Below are positions 1-11,744 of a stretch of DNA of 64,000 bases, piece by piece. The translations under genes and the position numbers were made by a program. The notes under the pieces were generated by a model that was given only the letters and a program-made list of their open reading frames with translations, had not been told where the DNA came from and did not search any database. Within the stretch, counting starts at the first letter, position 1. The number at the start of each line of letters is the position of its first letter. The DNA lies in NCBI RefSeq assembly GCF_019925205.1, contig NC_083564.1:16216134-16280133 (forward strand). Reading direction: 5' to 3'. Source of the DNA: Metopolophium dirhodum (lineage: Eukaryota > Arthropoda > Insecta > Hemiptera > Aphididae).

Positions 1-2
1 TG

Positions 3-2441
3 CCTTTTGGATTAAAAGGAGCACCAAGTACTTTCCAAAGATTAATGAACACAGTTTTATTAGGAATAAATGGAATAAAAGCATTTGTATATATAGACGA
101 TGTTATTGTATATGCTCATGATTTAAGAGATCATAGTGAAAAGTTAAAAGAAATTTTTCAAAGGGTCAGAGATTATAATTTAAAAGTACAACCTATGAAA
201 TGTGAATTTTTGCGTCACGAAGTTATATATTTAGGTCATATTATCACAGAACAGGGATTGAAACCAGATCCATCAAAAATTCTGAGTGTAAAGAATTTTC
301 CAGAACCAAAAAACCAAAAACAATTGAAAAGTTTTTTAGGTCTGTCAGGGTATTACCGTAGATTTATAAAAAATTATGGTAAGATCGCAAAACCGTTAAC
401 CACATTGTTGAAAAGCGATACACTATATGATTGGACAGATCTTTGTCAACAGGCATTTATAACATTAAAAGATGCATTGGTGAGTGAACCTATTCTTAGT
501 TATCCAGATTTCGATAAACCATTTAATGTAACATGCGATGCAAGTAACTTTGCAATTGGATCAGTTCTTTCACAAGGTAAAATAGGGGAAGATTTACCAA
601 TCGTATACTCATCAAGGGTACTGAATAAAGCAGAGCAAAATTATGGTACGACAGAAAAGGAGTTGTTAGCTATCGTATGGAGCTTAAAACAATTAAGACC
701 ATATTTACTGGGAAGAAAATTCTATATATTGACAGATCATCAGCCTCTCAGATGGTTGGTTAATCACAAGAATCCAGGATCAAGGTTAATGCATTGGAGA
801 TTAGCAATGGAGGAATACGAGTACGAAATTATTTATAAACCAGGTTTATTAAATACTAATGCTGACGCTCTCAGTAGAATACCACAAATTATGCAAATAG
901 AAGGGGAACAAGTAGTAAGCAGTACAACATATAATGAATATATGGAGTATATTAAGACAAATATAGTCCAAAACTTAAATATTATAGAAATAGCAGGTGA
1001 TATTTTTGAAGACGAACATTCGCATCTCGTACATTATGTATCACGGGAATTGACGTTAAAGGAAGGATTGGCACTGGAATTCCGAAGACGATTCGGGAAT
1101 CTGGAAAGTAATCAAAATAAAAAAGTTACAGATTTAGTATATTTAAAAAAAAGTAACCGTTATATAATATATATGATTTTATCGGAGAAAGGAAAAAGTC
1201 CAATTACTTACGAAAATATGTATAATTGTCTACAGAATTTAAAAACATTTTGTTTAAACAATCAAATTGCAGATTTAGCAGTATCAAAAACAGGTGATCA
1301 AATTTTTCAGCTCGATTGGGCAACAGTAAGAATAATGATAAGATATTTGTTTAAAGGCACTAGTATAAAAATCAAAATATTTACACCGAATGAACTTACG
1401 GATCAGGAAAAAAGAACTATTATAAAGGAAATGCACGAGAGTCCTTTGGCAGGACACAGAGGGATTTCAAATACAATAAAAAAGATTAAAAAACAGTATA
1501 ATTGGCCAAGAATGGCAAGAGAAGTAACAGATTATGTACAAAAATGTCAATCATGTCAAAAGAATAAAACTTCGAATAAGCATACAAAGCAACCGATGGT
1601 TATCACTTCCACGGCAGACAAACCATTCCAAAAAGTATTTATGGACATAGTAGGACCACTTCCTGTTACACACAAAGGAAACAAATATGTACTTACAATG
1701 CAAGATGATTTAACAAAATTTAGTATTGCGACACCTATGGTATGCCATGAAGCTAATACTGTAGCGCATAGTTTTGTGAACTCATTTGTTTGTATACATG
1801 GAATTCCAGAATCAATAGTATCTGATTAGGGAACAGAGTTTTTAAGTAAAATTTTTTCAGAAGTATGTAAGCTATTAAAAATTTCTAAATTCAACACAAC
1901 ACCGTATAGACCACAAAGTAATGGAGCATTAGAGAGAAGTCATTCAACATTAGGGAATTATTTGCGACATTATGTCGACAAAGATTTAGCAAATTGGGAT
2001 GAATTTATTCCATATGCAATGTATGTATATAATACAACAGAGCATGAAACAACAAAATTCCAACCGTATGAACTACTGTATGGATTTCCAGGGAAAATAC
2101 CTACATCGTTAAAGAAAACACCTGAACCAAGATACAATTATGAAGATTATAATTATGAGATTAAGCAAAAATTTCAACAGTCTTATGAAATTGCAAAACA
2201 ACGTATAGTGAATACAAAAGAAAATACAAAAGGTCGATATGATAATAAGGTTAATCCACTTAGGTTAAAAATAAATGACAAAGTATGGCTTATGGAAAAA
2301 CAACAAAAAAATAAATTAGCACAAAAATGGTTAGGTCCGTATGTAATAGCAGAAATAAATAATAATGAAAATGTAACAATCATTAGAGGAAAAAAATTAG
2401 TTAAAGTACATAGAAATCTATTAAAACTATGTAATCAATAA
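3..2441 (+). pseudogene. pol: Ty3/gypsy (errantivirus-clade) pol: RT, RNase H, integrase; 5' truncated by window edge
   Basis: This is the 3' part of a retroviral-type pol polyprotein that copies element RNA into DNA and integrates it. The window opens in RT motif B (PFGLKGAPSTFQ), with the YIDD catalytic motif C about 25 codons later. RNase H follows (FNVTCDASNFAIGSVLSQ; TDHQPL). The integrase then shows an HHCC zinc-binding region (HRGIS..., CQSCQKNK) and the catalytic core with FMDIVGPLP and SD-GTEF. The frame is open from the first bases but is interrupted by a TAG at 1827-1829, inside the second catalytic aspartate block of the integrase. The same frame resumes and runs to 2441, so there is one nonsense change and no frameshift. 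The env ORF starts 22 bases after pol, in the usual errantivirus order. Family assignment is confident. The copy is inactive for integrase as read. Confidence 0.95.
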
Positions 2442-2463
2442 AATAAAAATAAGTAGTAAACCA

Positions 2464-4314
2464 ATGATATCTTATTATTACAGGATATTAATCATACAAC
2501 CTATCATGGCAACAAATTTAACAGAAAATTATCGAATAAAGGAAATTGAATCACCATCAGGAATTTTTTTTAATCATTTGACAAAAATAAAAACAACAAA
2601 TTCAAAGTGGAAATTATCAGTCTATGTGAATTTAACCACGTATGATGGTAATTTTGAACGAATTAAGAAATTTCAAAAGGAAACAATAAAACATTGTTTA
2701 AAAATTGCAAAAAACACAGAAATAGTTCCAATAGAACACTTTGTAATTTGGTCGTATTTATGCGAGCAATTTAATACAACAACAACATCATATATCCATG
2801 ATATAGAGAAAACTCGACAACAGATAAACTATGCCGTTAGTAGAAACGAACGCTATAGAAGAGGATTGATAAACGGAATTGGTAGATTATCAAAAACATT
2901 ATTTGGAATATGTTCGGACGAAGATTATGAATTTTTTGATAAGAAAATAAGTGAAATAAGCGAAAAACAAATTAGGGTTATTCACGATATGCGACAGCAA
3001 ACGCGAATAGTACAGTCAACAGTACATGATGTAGACCGAGCAATGGTGAAGATACAACAAACTGAAACAGCGATAATAAGTAATATAAACAAGTTGGAAA
3101 GTAAAGCAAACCAAGTAGGTAAATTGATTAATGAAATGGAAGTTAGACAAATAATGAATGAACAAACTGAGGAATTAAATGTTTTGTTAACACAACATTC
3201 ATTCCAAACTCACAATCTAGTAGCAATAGTAAATACAGCACAAGTAGGTCATATGCATTCTAGCATTATTTCGGCGACAGATTTTTTAGCAGAGTTACAA
3301 CAAGTGAGAATACAATTAGATTCGAGAGAGAACTTCGCTGAACAAGTCACAATACAGAATGTACATAAGTTAATGAAAATGAGTAACTTACAAGTAATAA
3401 GAGTAGCAGATACATTGATATTCATAATAGCCATTCCGAAAGTCGATACAAGGGAATACCGCCTATACAAATCAATACCATTGCCTATAAAACAGAAAAA
3501 GTCAGTTTATGCGTTAATTCAACCAACGAATAAATACTTGGCCATGTCAGAGGATAATGTGTATTCAATATACATAGATGACATAGAGTTAAGCAAATGC
3601 ATACATATGCAAGAATATTATATTTGTTCGAACACTCAGACGCACTATATTCAAGAAACGGACAATTGTGAAGCGAAATTATTTAGTAGTCAGGATAAAG
3701 ATGTAATTCCAAAAGCATGTGAAATAAAAATTACACGTATTCAAAAATTAGTGATACACAAGTTAGATAACGAAAATGTTTGGTTGTACACGGCAGAACA
3801 ACCAACGACAATCAACATTGATTGTGCGAGTGGAGAGCCAGTGTTGCAAACCTTGCAAAACACAGGTACAATCTCTCTCACGTATCCGTGTCGTGCGATA
3901 ACAAAAGAGTATGAGCTAACCCCCACCAGATCAATAGTAACGAAAACATCGTATGATTTCATTCCGAGAGTGAACATAACGGCTAATATGAAACAATATC
4001 AAACTAATAAGATACAGGATGATTTTCCAAAAATAAATAATTCATATTATCCCGATTTTCATTCATTAGCAAATAACGCAAAACAATTAGATTTATTATT
4101 ACAGTCACAAATAGATGATAGTATAGAATATGTAACTGTATCTAATATAACATACGTAACAGTAGGAATAGGTATAGGTATATTAGTGTTAATAACTGTA
4201 ATAAGTAAGATAAGTTTTAAACTGTACAAACAAAATAAAGTGTCAATGAGTTATATAAAAGCATTGGTCAATACAAAAACAGTAGACGACATACAATGCG
4301 TAGAAATTAAGTAG
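2464..4314 (+). CDS. env: Envelope glycoprotein of gypsy/errantivirus type (baculovirus F-like)
   Basis: This 616-codon ORF is the third gene of the gypsy element and is open throughout. Visible features are a basic, furin-like cleavage site near residues 127-133 (ERYRRG). A Gly-rich hydrophobic stretch that looks like a fusion peptide follows it. A long heptad-rich segment covers roughly residues 165-240. There are several N-x-T sites, conserved cysteines in the C-terminal half, and a transmembrane helix at about 565-587 followed by a short cytoplasmic tail. This layout matches the baculovirus F / errantivirus Env family, membrane fusion proteins of enveloped particles. The first Met gives a poor signal peptide. 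A consensus 3' splice site (pyrimidine-rich tract then CAG, ending at 2483) suggests env is read from a spliced mRNA whose first exon brings the start. Pol beside it has a stop, so the open env is notable. Confidence 0.85.
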   Translation: MISYYYRILIIQPIMATNLTENYRIKEIESPSGIFFNHLTKIKTTNSKWKLSVYVNLTTYDGNFERIKKFQKETIKHCLKIAKNTEIVPIEHFVIWSYLCEQFNTTTTSYIHDIEKTRQQINYAVSRNERYRRGLINGIGRLSKTLFGICSDEDYEFFDKKISEISEKQIRVIHDMRQQTRIVQSTVHDVDRAMVKIQQTETAIISNINKLESKANQVGKLINEMEVRQIMNEQTEELNVLLTQHSFQTHNLVAIVNTAQVGHMHSSIISATDFLAELQQVRIQLDSRENFAEQVTIQNVHKLMKMSNLQVIRVADTLIFIIAIPKVDTREYRLYKSIPLPIKQKKSVYALIQPTNKYLAMSEDNVYSIYIDDIELSKCIHMQEYYICSNTQTHYIQETDNCEAKLFSSQDKDVIPKACEIKITRIQKLVIHKLDNENVWLYTAEQPTTINIDCASGEPVLQTLQNTGTISLTYPCRAITKEYELTPTRSIVTKTSYDFIPRVNITANMKQYQTNKIQDDFPKINNSYYPDFHSLANNAKQLDLLLQSQIDDSIEYVTVSNITYVTVGIGIGILVLITVISKISFKLYKQNKVSMSYIKALVNTKTVDDIQCVEIK

Positions 4315-4434
4315 ATTTAAGATGTAATTATATAATGATTTATGAATGTATAAAATATTTATTTTTATGAGGAAAAAAGAATGTAATAAGAAAATTGACT
4401 CATGAGGACATGAGCTTTCATTCAACAAGGGGAG

Positions 4435-4814
4435 TGTTATGATTTGGTATTATTAAACATAGGAAGTAAGTAAGGATGTAGCAGTTAGTAAACAAATTAG
4501 AAATGTAGTATTTATAAAACATTTAGAATTATGAAATGAAATGATTATTGTAAATTAGTGTAAACAGGTACAATCCCGAAACTGCGAGTAAGCACTTTTT
4601 ATATAGGAGGGATTGTCCTACAGAAGTTAAGATATAAGGAACGTTAAGATTGTAAGACGGGCAGTGGAGAATGGAGATAGTGCCATTGACTGTACATGTT
4701 CAGAACGCAATAAACTTTATTAATTGAATATTTGAACGTGTGTTTGTTACTTTATTTACTAAATCTATATACAAACTCCACAAGTACGAGGCTACGGTCA
4801 ACCGACTTGTAACA
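4435..4814 (+). mobile_element. 3' LTR of the env-bearing gypsy element
   Basis: A purine tract (AACAAGGGGAG) at about 4423-4434 is followed by TGTTATGATT. The block ends with CTTGTAACA at 4814, giving TG...CA ends with a short inverted TGTTA/TAACA. The block is 380 bp. It holds a TATA-like TATATAGG near 4598 and an AATAAA at about 4710. The 5' partner is outside the window, so the boundaries rest on the polypurine tract, the TG...CA ends and the position after env. Confidence 0.75.
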
Positions 4815-5440
4815 TTACTTTACCCGTTACTCAAATAAAATTGCAATGAAATTAGTTTACTTTTCATATAGAAAAGTAACTCATTACTTTCTCGTTACAA
4901 AAAAAAGAAAATTAAATTTCTTGGCAATTATGTTTTGCAAGCAAATTGAACAAGCAGATTCTTTATAAAACCTGTATAGTTAATAGGATCGTATAAAAAT
5001 TAACTTCCACACAAGCTTTCATAGGAAACTTATTTAAAGGAATCAAATTAAATAATAAATTTAAACAACTGTTCTCGTGACTTACGGTGCAATTAGACAT
5101 TTCAAATGTCAAAACCATTGAAAACTGAATTGTGGTGAGTTACAATTAAATATACATAAAATTGGTAAACATAATAATACCCGCATTATACATATATTTT
5201 TTTTTCAATTGATAATAGGTAGGTAGGTACTTAATAATTTGAAACTGTAACGCGTTATTCTATAGAAATTACTTTTCAAAAGTAATTTCCATTACATGTT
5301 CGTAACTTGGAAATAATTCTAATGAAATTACATAACGCGTTACAAGCAAAGTAACGCCGTTACAGTTACGCGTTACTTTCGTTACGTTACTGCCCAAGAA
5401 CGGCAAGAACTGTTTTCATCTATCAATGAAAACAAGCAAC
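4815..5440. repeat. GTAAC-rich palindromic repeat, probably an old hAT-type non-autonomous element
   Basis: This region is non-coding and AT-rich. It is full of short palindromic variants of GTAACG/CGTTAC (for example CGCGTTAC at 5250-5257 and 5334-5341, and several between 5355 and 5395). The GTAAC motifs start right after the LTR and end near 5395 at a sequence reading CGTTACTGCCCAAG. This resembles the ends of hAT-like elements, but the left end is not visible, so the class is a guess. The gypsy LTR seems to have landed inside this repeat. Confidence 0.4.
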
Positions 5441-5675
5441 AGGTACGACAAAGTGGCACCCAACGCACGCTTGCTATGTACTGACACATATTTAACTTGT
5501 TTGATACATTGTAAGAAATATATTTTATATTCTTATACTAATTGTAAAATGTGATTCATAATTTAATAAAAATTAAGTTTATCTTCATATTTAAAAGTGT
5601 CTGCCTTCAATATCAAGGGTTTAATAAATTTAAGTGGAGTTTGTTAAATACATCAATGTTTAAATATAATATTAC

Positions 5676-7298
5676 CCAATGCAGAACCGGCACAAAACTT
5701 ATCATAAGTCACATATAAATCAAATTCATTGGTGTACAAATTTCGGCAAGAGTTACGGTCAATGTATGGTAAAGATGCTTCTAATAAAATAGGACTTAAG
5801 GTGCCGTCATTCATTTTTCCAAAACCAAAAATCTGTAAGAGTAAAAAAAAGTTGTTTAATACACATACAATTATAATTAATATATTGAATTAACCATTTA
5901 GTATGTTGCTGTTAGGTATGTGTATTGTGTATAATATGTTAGTTAAATGCATTCTGACTAGGTATAAGGAATAGGTTAAGTTTTTAATTCAGAATTCGAT
6001 GGTTTAATATGATATAAGAATAATGTTTAGCTGTTTACTGTTTTAATATGAAGGTTCAATTTTTAGTTATATATGAGTATGGTAACATGCAAATATTTAT
6101 GTATACTTTAGCAGAGGATCTCATGGTATTTGCTATTTACATACACATGGACAATTATCGATAGACGATAGTGATAGAAACAGTAGTTAACTTTAATTAA
6201 ATCACAATATTTTAATATTTAAATAATACTACAAACCAACCTTTCCTTTATCTCCATTGACTTCATTGTATTCACCATTCCAATCAATACAAATAGGTGC
6301 AACACTATTACTAAAAGAAATTTGGTTTTTTAACACAATAATAGCTATATCTTCAGCATGAAACACTCTATATCCTTGATAACGTTCTTTCAGGTAAACA
6401 ATTTCCACCTAAACAATTGTTTTAATTTACATTACCTATGAGATACCAATTATTTTTAGACTTTTTCATTATTAATAATTTACATTCATTATTTGAGTAA
6501 AGTTATTGTCAATAATTGTAATATTTCTATCATATTTTCCAACAGCAATTTTGTATAGACCTCCGTCTATTAATATTCTATTAGACGACATATCACTTTT
6601 CCAAAAACAATGAGCCGCTAAAAATTATAGATTTAATTTAATTTCAATTTTTTCTTCAATTCGCTTTACAAAGATTTTACCAGAAACGACTAAATTTGAA
6701 GAAATAATTGATCCTCCACAAATAAAGTCATAACTGGAATTGCTTTTATTGATCCGATATACTCCTACAGTCCAAGGTGCCATTCTATAAAGTGCTTTTT
6801 GACCATTCTTGATCAATACTTGGTTTGTATATAGTCTACCGCAATCTAAAATAATAATAGACACATATAAGAATATGTTAAATTAGAAAATAGAAGGTCC
6901 ATATTTAGAACTATAAGAGTAACTCTTGCATCTATTATCTAGTTATTACCATTTACCATTGATTTTAAAATACACAGATAAGCCATGGAATATAGCATGG
7001 GATTTTAAGTTACCGAAAACTCCTACGCTATGGCTTATTTGTGTATTTTAAAAATCAATGTTATTAGTGATTACTTATTACAAAACATATAAATAATGTT
7101 AAATGTAATTTAGCTATTATTTTGTACCTGTGGTCATATTTGTTCCAAACTCGTTTCGATCACACAATTTTTTGTTTTCGTCCATCTGGACATCTGGACA
7201 ATCCTTCCAACCATCACGAACCCTTGACGATTCGATAGACACTCCATTTGTACAATTAAACTTACCTTCGGTGTTTCTATTACAAAAAATGCCGGATC
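5676..7298 (-). CDS. Trypsin-like serine protease with LDLa domain, five exons, 3' end missing
   Basis: Five minus-strand exons join in phase through GT-AG introns: 7298-7128, 6845-6681, 6617-6484, 6408-6241 and 5832-5676. The first encodes a Cys-rich LDL-receptor class A-like repeat (C..NGVSIESS..DGWKDCPD). The second begins at DCGR and carries APWTVGVY and CGGSIISSNLVVS. The third completes the catalytic His motif (S-AAHC). The fourth has the catalytic Asp (HAEDIAIIVL). The fifth has the conserved CAGSALG segment just before where the Ser-containing GDSGG exon should follow. That exon is not found in the remaining 5.6 kb down to the window edge, where the gypsy element sits. The gene is therefore either split by a long intron holding the gypsy insertion or truncated. 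The LDLa-plus-trypsin layout resembles secreted modular proteases of insect immunity and haemolymph cascades. The first exon shown starts in mid-codon, so more exons lie upstream. Confidence 0.8.
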
Positions 7299-8358
7299 CT
7301 GAAATAATGAATTTTCATGCATTACATACGTAATCAATGTTTAGCCGATTAGAATTATTATTTAATGTTTTCTAATCAGCATTTGCAGTTTGAATTCAAT
7401 ATTATCATAATATTATAATATTATAATCTTAAATATCTTGTATTCATGTGTAATAAGTACTGTGGCATCAATTCAGTTATTAATAGAGGGTATGGGGAAC
7501 AAACGTTTTGACAAGCCAATAATTAATGTAAAAAGAATACCACTCGTTTCACTAGCAAGCTACTATTTTCACTTACTATGTTTGTCTCAAATTAATAGTT
7601 ATCTTGTATTATTTTATATAAATTATCGTAAGAACGAATTCAATATTGTAACGGTATGTTTGTAGTTATCGCCAAATATTAAAGAGTGGTTATTTTATAC
7701 TCAGACTTTTTTGATATATTATACAGTATGCAACAGTAAGACTTTTTTCAAAATATTATTTTTGACATGGGTATATTTCTTAACATAATATTTTTTCCAA
7801 CAAAATTTAAATAGCGTAATTATTTTTTTTATCAGGTCATTTTTTTACACTGTATACTACCGTGCATATATATTTACCATTTAAGTACCAACGTATTATG
7901 ATTTATTTTTGAAATTACTTATTCATAATTATATGAATAGGTATTAATAATTTCTATTGTAACATTTATTTCCCTGTAAATGTACCTACATACAATTTAT
8001 TGTATTAAATAATATTTCTTCAAAATTATATAAATAGATAATGGTACCTAACGTCACACCAAAAAACCATCGTATTTGGTTACTTTTAAAAATATATATA
8101 TAAAAAAAGACAGTAACGTATATAGCATTTATTTGAAGGTGGATATATTGTTTTTCTCCCTCCACTAGAAATACATAAATATATCTATTTTATTTATTTT
8201 AATTATCTCATCTATTTTATCTATTTTACTATTACATCTATCTCATTAACCTCCCTGAAGCCAAATATCCCAGCATTTAATTACCTACTGATAATGTGGT
8301 AAATGAAAAAACATAACTAACTATATTTAATATTATATTGAATATCTCAAATTTAAGC
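7299..8358. other. AT-rich non-coding region
   Basis: No exon, RNA gene or recognisable element is seen. Short ORFs here are AT-rich and have no motif. The upstream part of the protease gene should lie to the right, but I could not find a further exon with acceptable splice sites. Confidence 0.5.
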
Positions 8359-10850
8359 TATAAAAAAGGTCGGAAGTGGGTGTCATTCTGCTGTACAGTA
8401 GGTTACAAGTAGGTCACTGTAATGAATGGACTTAAATTTGAATTCAATAATATAATATCATTGTATAAGAAAAAAGATTCTGAGCTAAAACGGTCAGTCA
8501 GCCTATGATTTTACCAAGTATATTTGATGATTTTATTGTGAATAAAGTAATTTATATTTAACCTATTTACGTGGAGCCTTGTTTTAAATTTTCAATCCTT
8601 AGCCATAAAAGTTAAAAATATATACATTTTTAACTACAAAATAATTATTAAATTTTAAATTTGATAAATATTGTCAAAATTTGAACTTTAAATGCTTATA
8701 AAAAAAAATTTTGCCTATGTATTTTTAATATTTTTCAACTGCTATTAGAACGATATATCATGAGCCTTATATTAAATTTTCACGCTTTTTTACCCAACAA
8801 ATAAAAATTTATTGATATTTATAGAAAAAAAAACTAAAAAAATTGAAAACTGACAATGTCCGTAAACAGCTCAAAAAGAGTCAAAATATTTTCAACATTT
8901 TATGGTGTATAGAAAATGCTAATATAAACATTCCGTGAAATTTTCAAGTATCTACAGTCATTCGTTTTTTAATTACAATAAAATAAGAAAATTGTTACAT
9001 GAGAAATCGAGTAAATATCAAATGTTGTAAAAATATAAATTTCAGACGCTCATAAAAATTTTAATTTAAGTTTCTTCTAGACATTTTTTTTTTTGATAAA
9101 GGTAGACAAACTTATGAGTAATCTTATATTAAATTTTCAAATCTTAGATTCAAAAAGAAAAATTTTTATGAATTCTCATCAAAATAATTTGCTATTTTTC
9201 GTGATTTTGTCAAAATTTGAACTTTAAATGCTTATAATTAAAAACTGTGACTAAGGATTTTTAATTTTTTTCATCTGCCTTTGAAACAATAACCTAGGAG
9301 CCTTCTATTAAATTTTCAAGCTTTTTTAATCAACAGATAAAATTTTATTGATATTTATAGAAAAAAAAACTAAAAAAATTGAAAACTGACAATGGCCGTA
9401 AACAGCTCAAAAAGAGTCAAAATATTTTGTAAATTTTATGGTGTATAGAAAATGCTAATATAAACATTCAGTCAAAATTTCATGTCCCTGCAGTCATTTG
9501 TTTTAGAGTTACACCAAAAACCAAAATCGATTTTCTCAAAACAGATTTTGCGTAAAAATTCCCGTTTTTCCTTAATTTTTCATTTGTTTTTCACGTCACT
9601 TGTGAAAACTACTGGGAAATTTTTACTTTTGACCCCCCAAAGTACCAACTAGATTCACTTTCCTATCAGAAAAGTTACTATTGAAGAAAATCCAAGCACT
9701 TTTACTGTCCTAAAAGGTGATGACAGACACAAAAATAAAAAAAAAATAAAAATAAAAAAAAAAACACACATCATTGTAGAATCAATACATTCATCGCTTC
9801 GCTCAGAATCTAAAATTTTCCAGTAGTTTTCAAAAGCGACGTGAAAAACAAATGAAAAATTAAGGAAAAACGGGAATTTTTACGCAAAATCTGTTTTGAG
9901 AAAATCGATTTTGGTTTTTGGTGTAACTCTAAAACAAATGACTGCAGGGACATGAAATTTTGACTGAATGTTTATATTAGCATTTTCTATACACCATAAA
10001 ATTTACAAAATATTTTGACTCTTTTTGAGCTGTTTACGGCCATTGTCAGTTTTCAATTTTTTTAGTTTTTTTTTCTATAAATATCAATAAAATTTTATCT
10101 GTTGATTAAAAAAGCTTGAAAATTTAATAGAAGGCTCCTAGGTTATTGTTTTAAAGGCAGATGAAAAAAATTAAAAATCCTTAGTCACAGTTTTTAATTA
10201 TAAGCATTTAAAGTTCAAATTTTGACAAAATACTGAAAAATCACGAAAAATAGCAAATTATTTTGATGAGAATTCATAAAAATTTTTCTTTTTGAACCTA
10301 AGATTTGAAAATTTAATATAAGATTAATCATAAGTTTGTCCACCTTTATCAAAAAAAAAAATGTCTAGAAGAAACTTAAATTAAATTTTTATGAGCGTCT
10401 GAAATTTATATTTTTACAACATTTGATATTTACTCGATTTCTCATGTAACAATTTTCTTATTTTATTGTAATTAAAAAACGAATGACTGTAGATACTTGA
10501 AAATTTCACGGAATGTTTATATTAGCATTTTCTATACACCATAAAATGTTGAAAATATTTTGACTCTTTTTGAGCTGTTTACGGACATTGTCATTTTTCA
10601 ATTTTTTTAGTTTTTTTTTCTATAAATATCAATTAATTTTTATTTGTTGGGTAAAAAAGCGTGAAAATTTAATATAAGGCTCCTGATATATCGTTCTAAT
10701 AGCAGTTGAAAAATATTAAAAATACATAGGCACAATTTTTTTTATAAGCATTTAAAGTTCAAATTTTGACAACATTTATCAAATTTATAATTTATTAATT
10801 ATTTTATAGTTAAAAATATATAAATTTTCATTCATCACTTCGCTCAGAAT
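8359..10850. repeat. Long inverted-repeat (foldback-like) element, copy 1
   Basis: The left arm (about 8620-9622) is followed about 190 bp later by its reverse complement (9816 to about 10830), nearly identical over 1 kb. Both arms contain the same landmarks in opposite orientation, such as AAACAGCTCAAAAAGAGTC in the left arm at 8869 and 9402 and its complement in the right arm. The left end (8359-8620) extends beyond the right end and is matched by the terminus of copy 2. The centre holds an A-rich tract and the phrase CATCGCTTCGCTCAGAATCT, which recurs at many sites in the window. No ORF is present. The structure fits a non-autonomous DNA transposon with very long terminal inverted repeats; the family is unknown to me. 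Confidence 0.8.
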
Positions 10851-11744
10851 CTAAAAACTAAAAAATTGGAAACTGTAAAATGTCCGTAAACAATATTTTT
10901 TTAGTATATTTAATATTTTAATATTATAAATATTATAACATGTACTAAATAAACACAAATAATGTCATCATAACATTATTTTCTATCATTATATTGATAA
11001 CACTGATATTACGTACCGAAAAATAAATATATTATCCAGGAATATCTCATTTCTATCGCGAATGGCTGAAATTAATGTAAATATATTTAAAAATATATAC
11101 AAGAAATATGTATACATATACTTAAGTTATATCAAATGAACGCACAATACACTAAACAATATTTTACCGTACATTTTCTAACAATTAGGTATAGCAAAAT
11201 ATACTATAATAATAATATAAAGTACCTACAAAACACTGACAATATCTGTTTATTAACTTTTTACTTCACGAGATAGCACTTTGTAAGAGACGATAATTCA
11301 ATACAACTTAACAGCACGAGTGTTCTAGGCACATACTATCGGGTCTTCTATAAAATCTAATATATATATTGCATGATGCTGGTGTGCAGTCTGGTTGTTA
11401 CTACGCACCTATATGTACTATATGCGATAACGTAATTGACCTAATGTCCAACTACGTAGATGGGTGGAAAAGAAAAAAATTATGTTTTACTAATTTGGTT
11501 CAAAAATCATTGTATATGTTGAAAATATAATAAATTTATTATATAGGTAAGTTACAACATATAGCTTATCAATTGCATCATACTGTTATTATAAGTGTAA
11601 ATCACGCTTTCATGTATTTCTATATCATGGTCATAAGGTCACTATATAGTATATATATTATATATATCTATATATATATATTAATTATAGGCTACAGCTA
11701 ATTATAATATGTTATCTGAAAGAGGAGACTTGGGACTGTGTTTC
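10851..11744. other. AT-rich spacer between foldback copies
   Basis: Low-complexity AT-rich DNA with TA-rich runs, including TATATATA near 11645-11680. No coding potential or known element was recognised. Confidence 0.5.

Noticed and set aside
7438..7665. 75-codon plus-strand ORF as a gene
   Set aside because: AT-rich, no motif, no splice or promoter context; expected by chance at this length.
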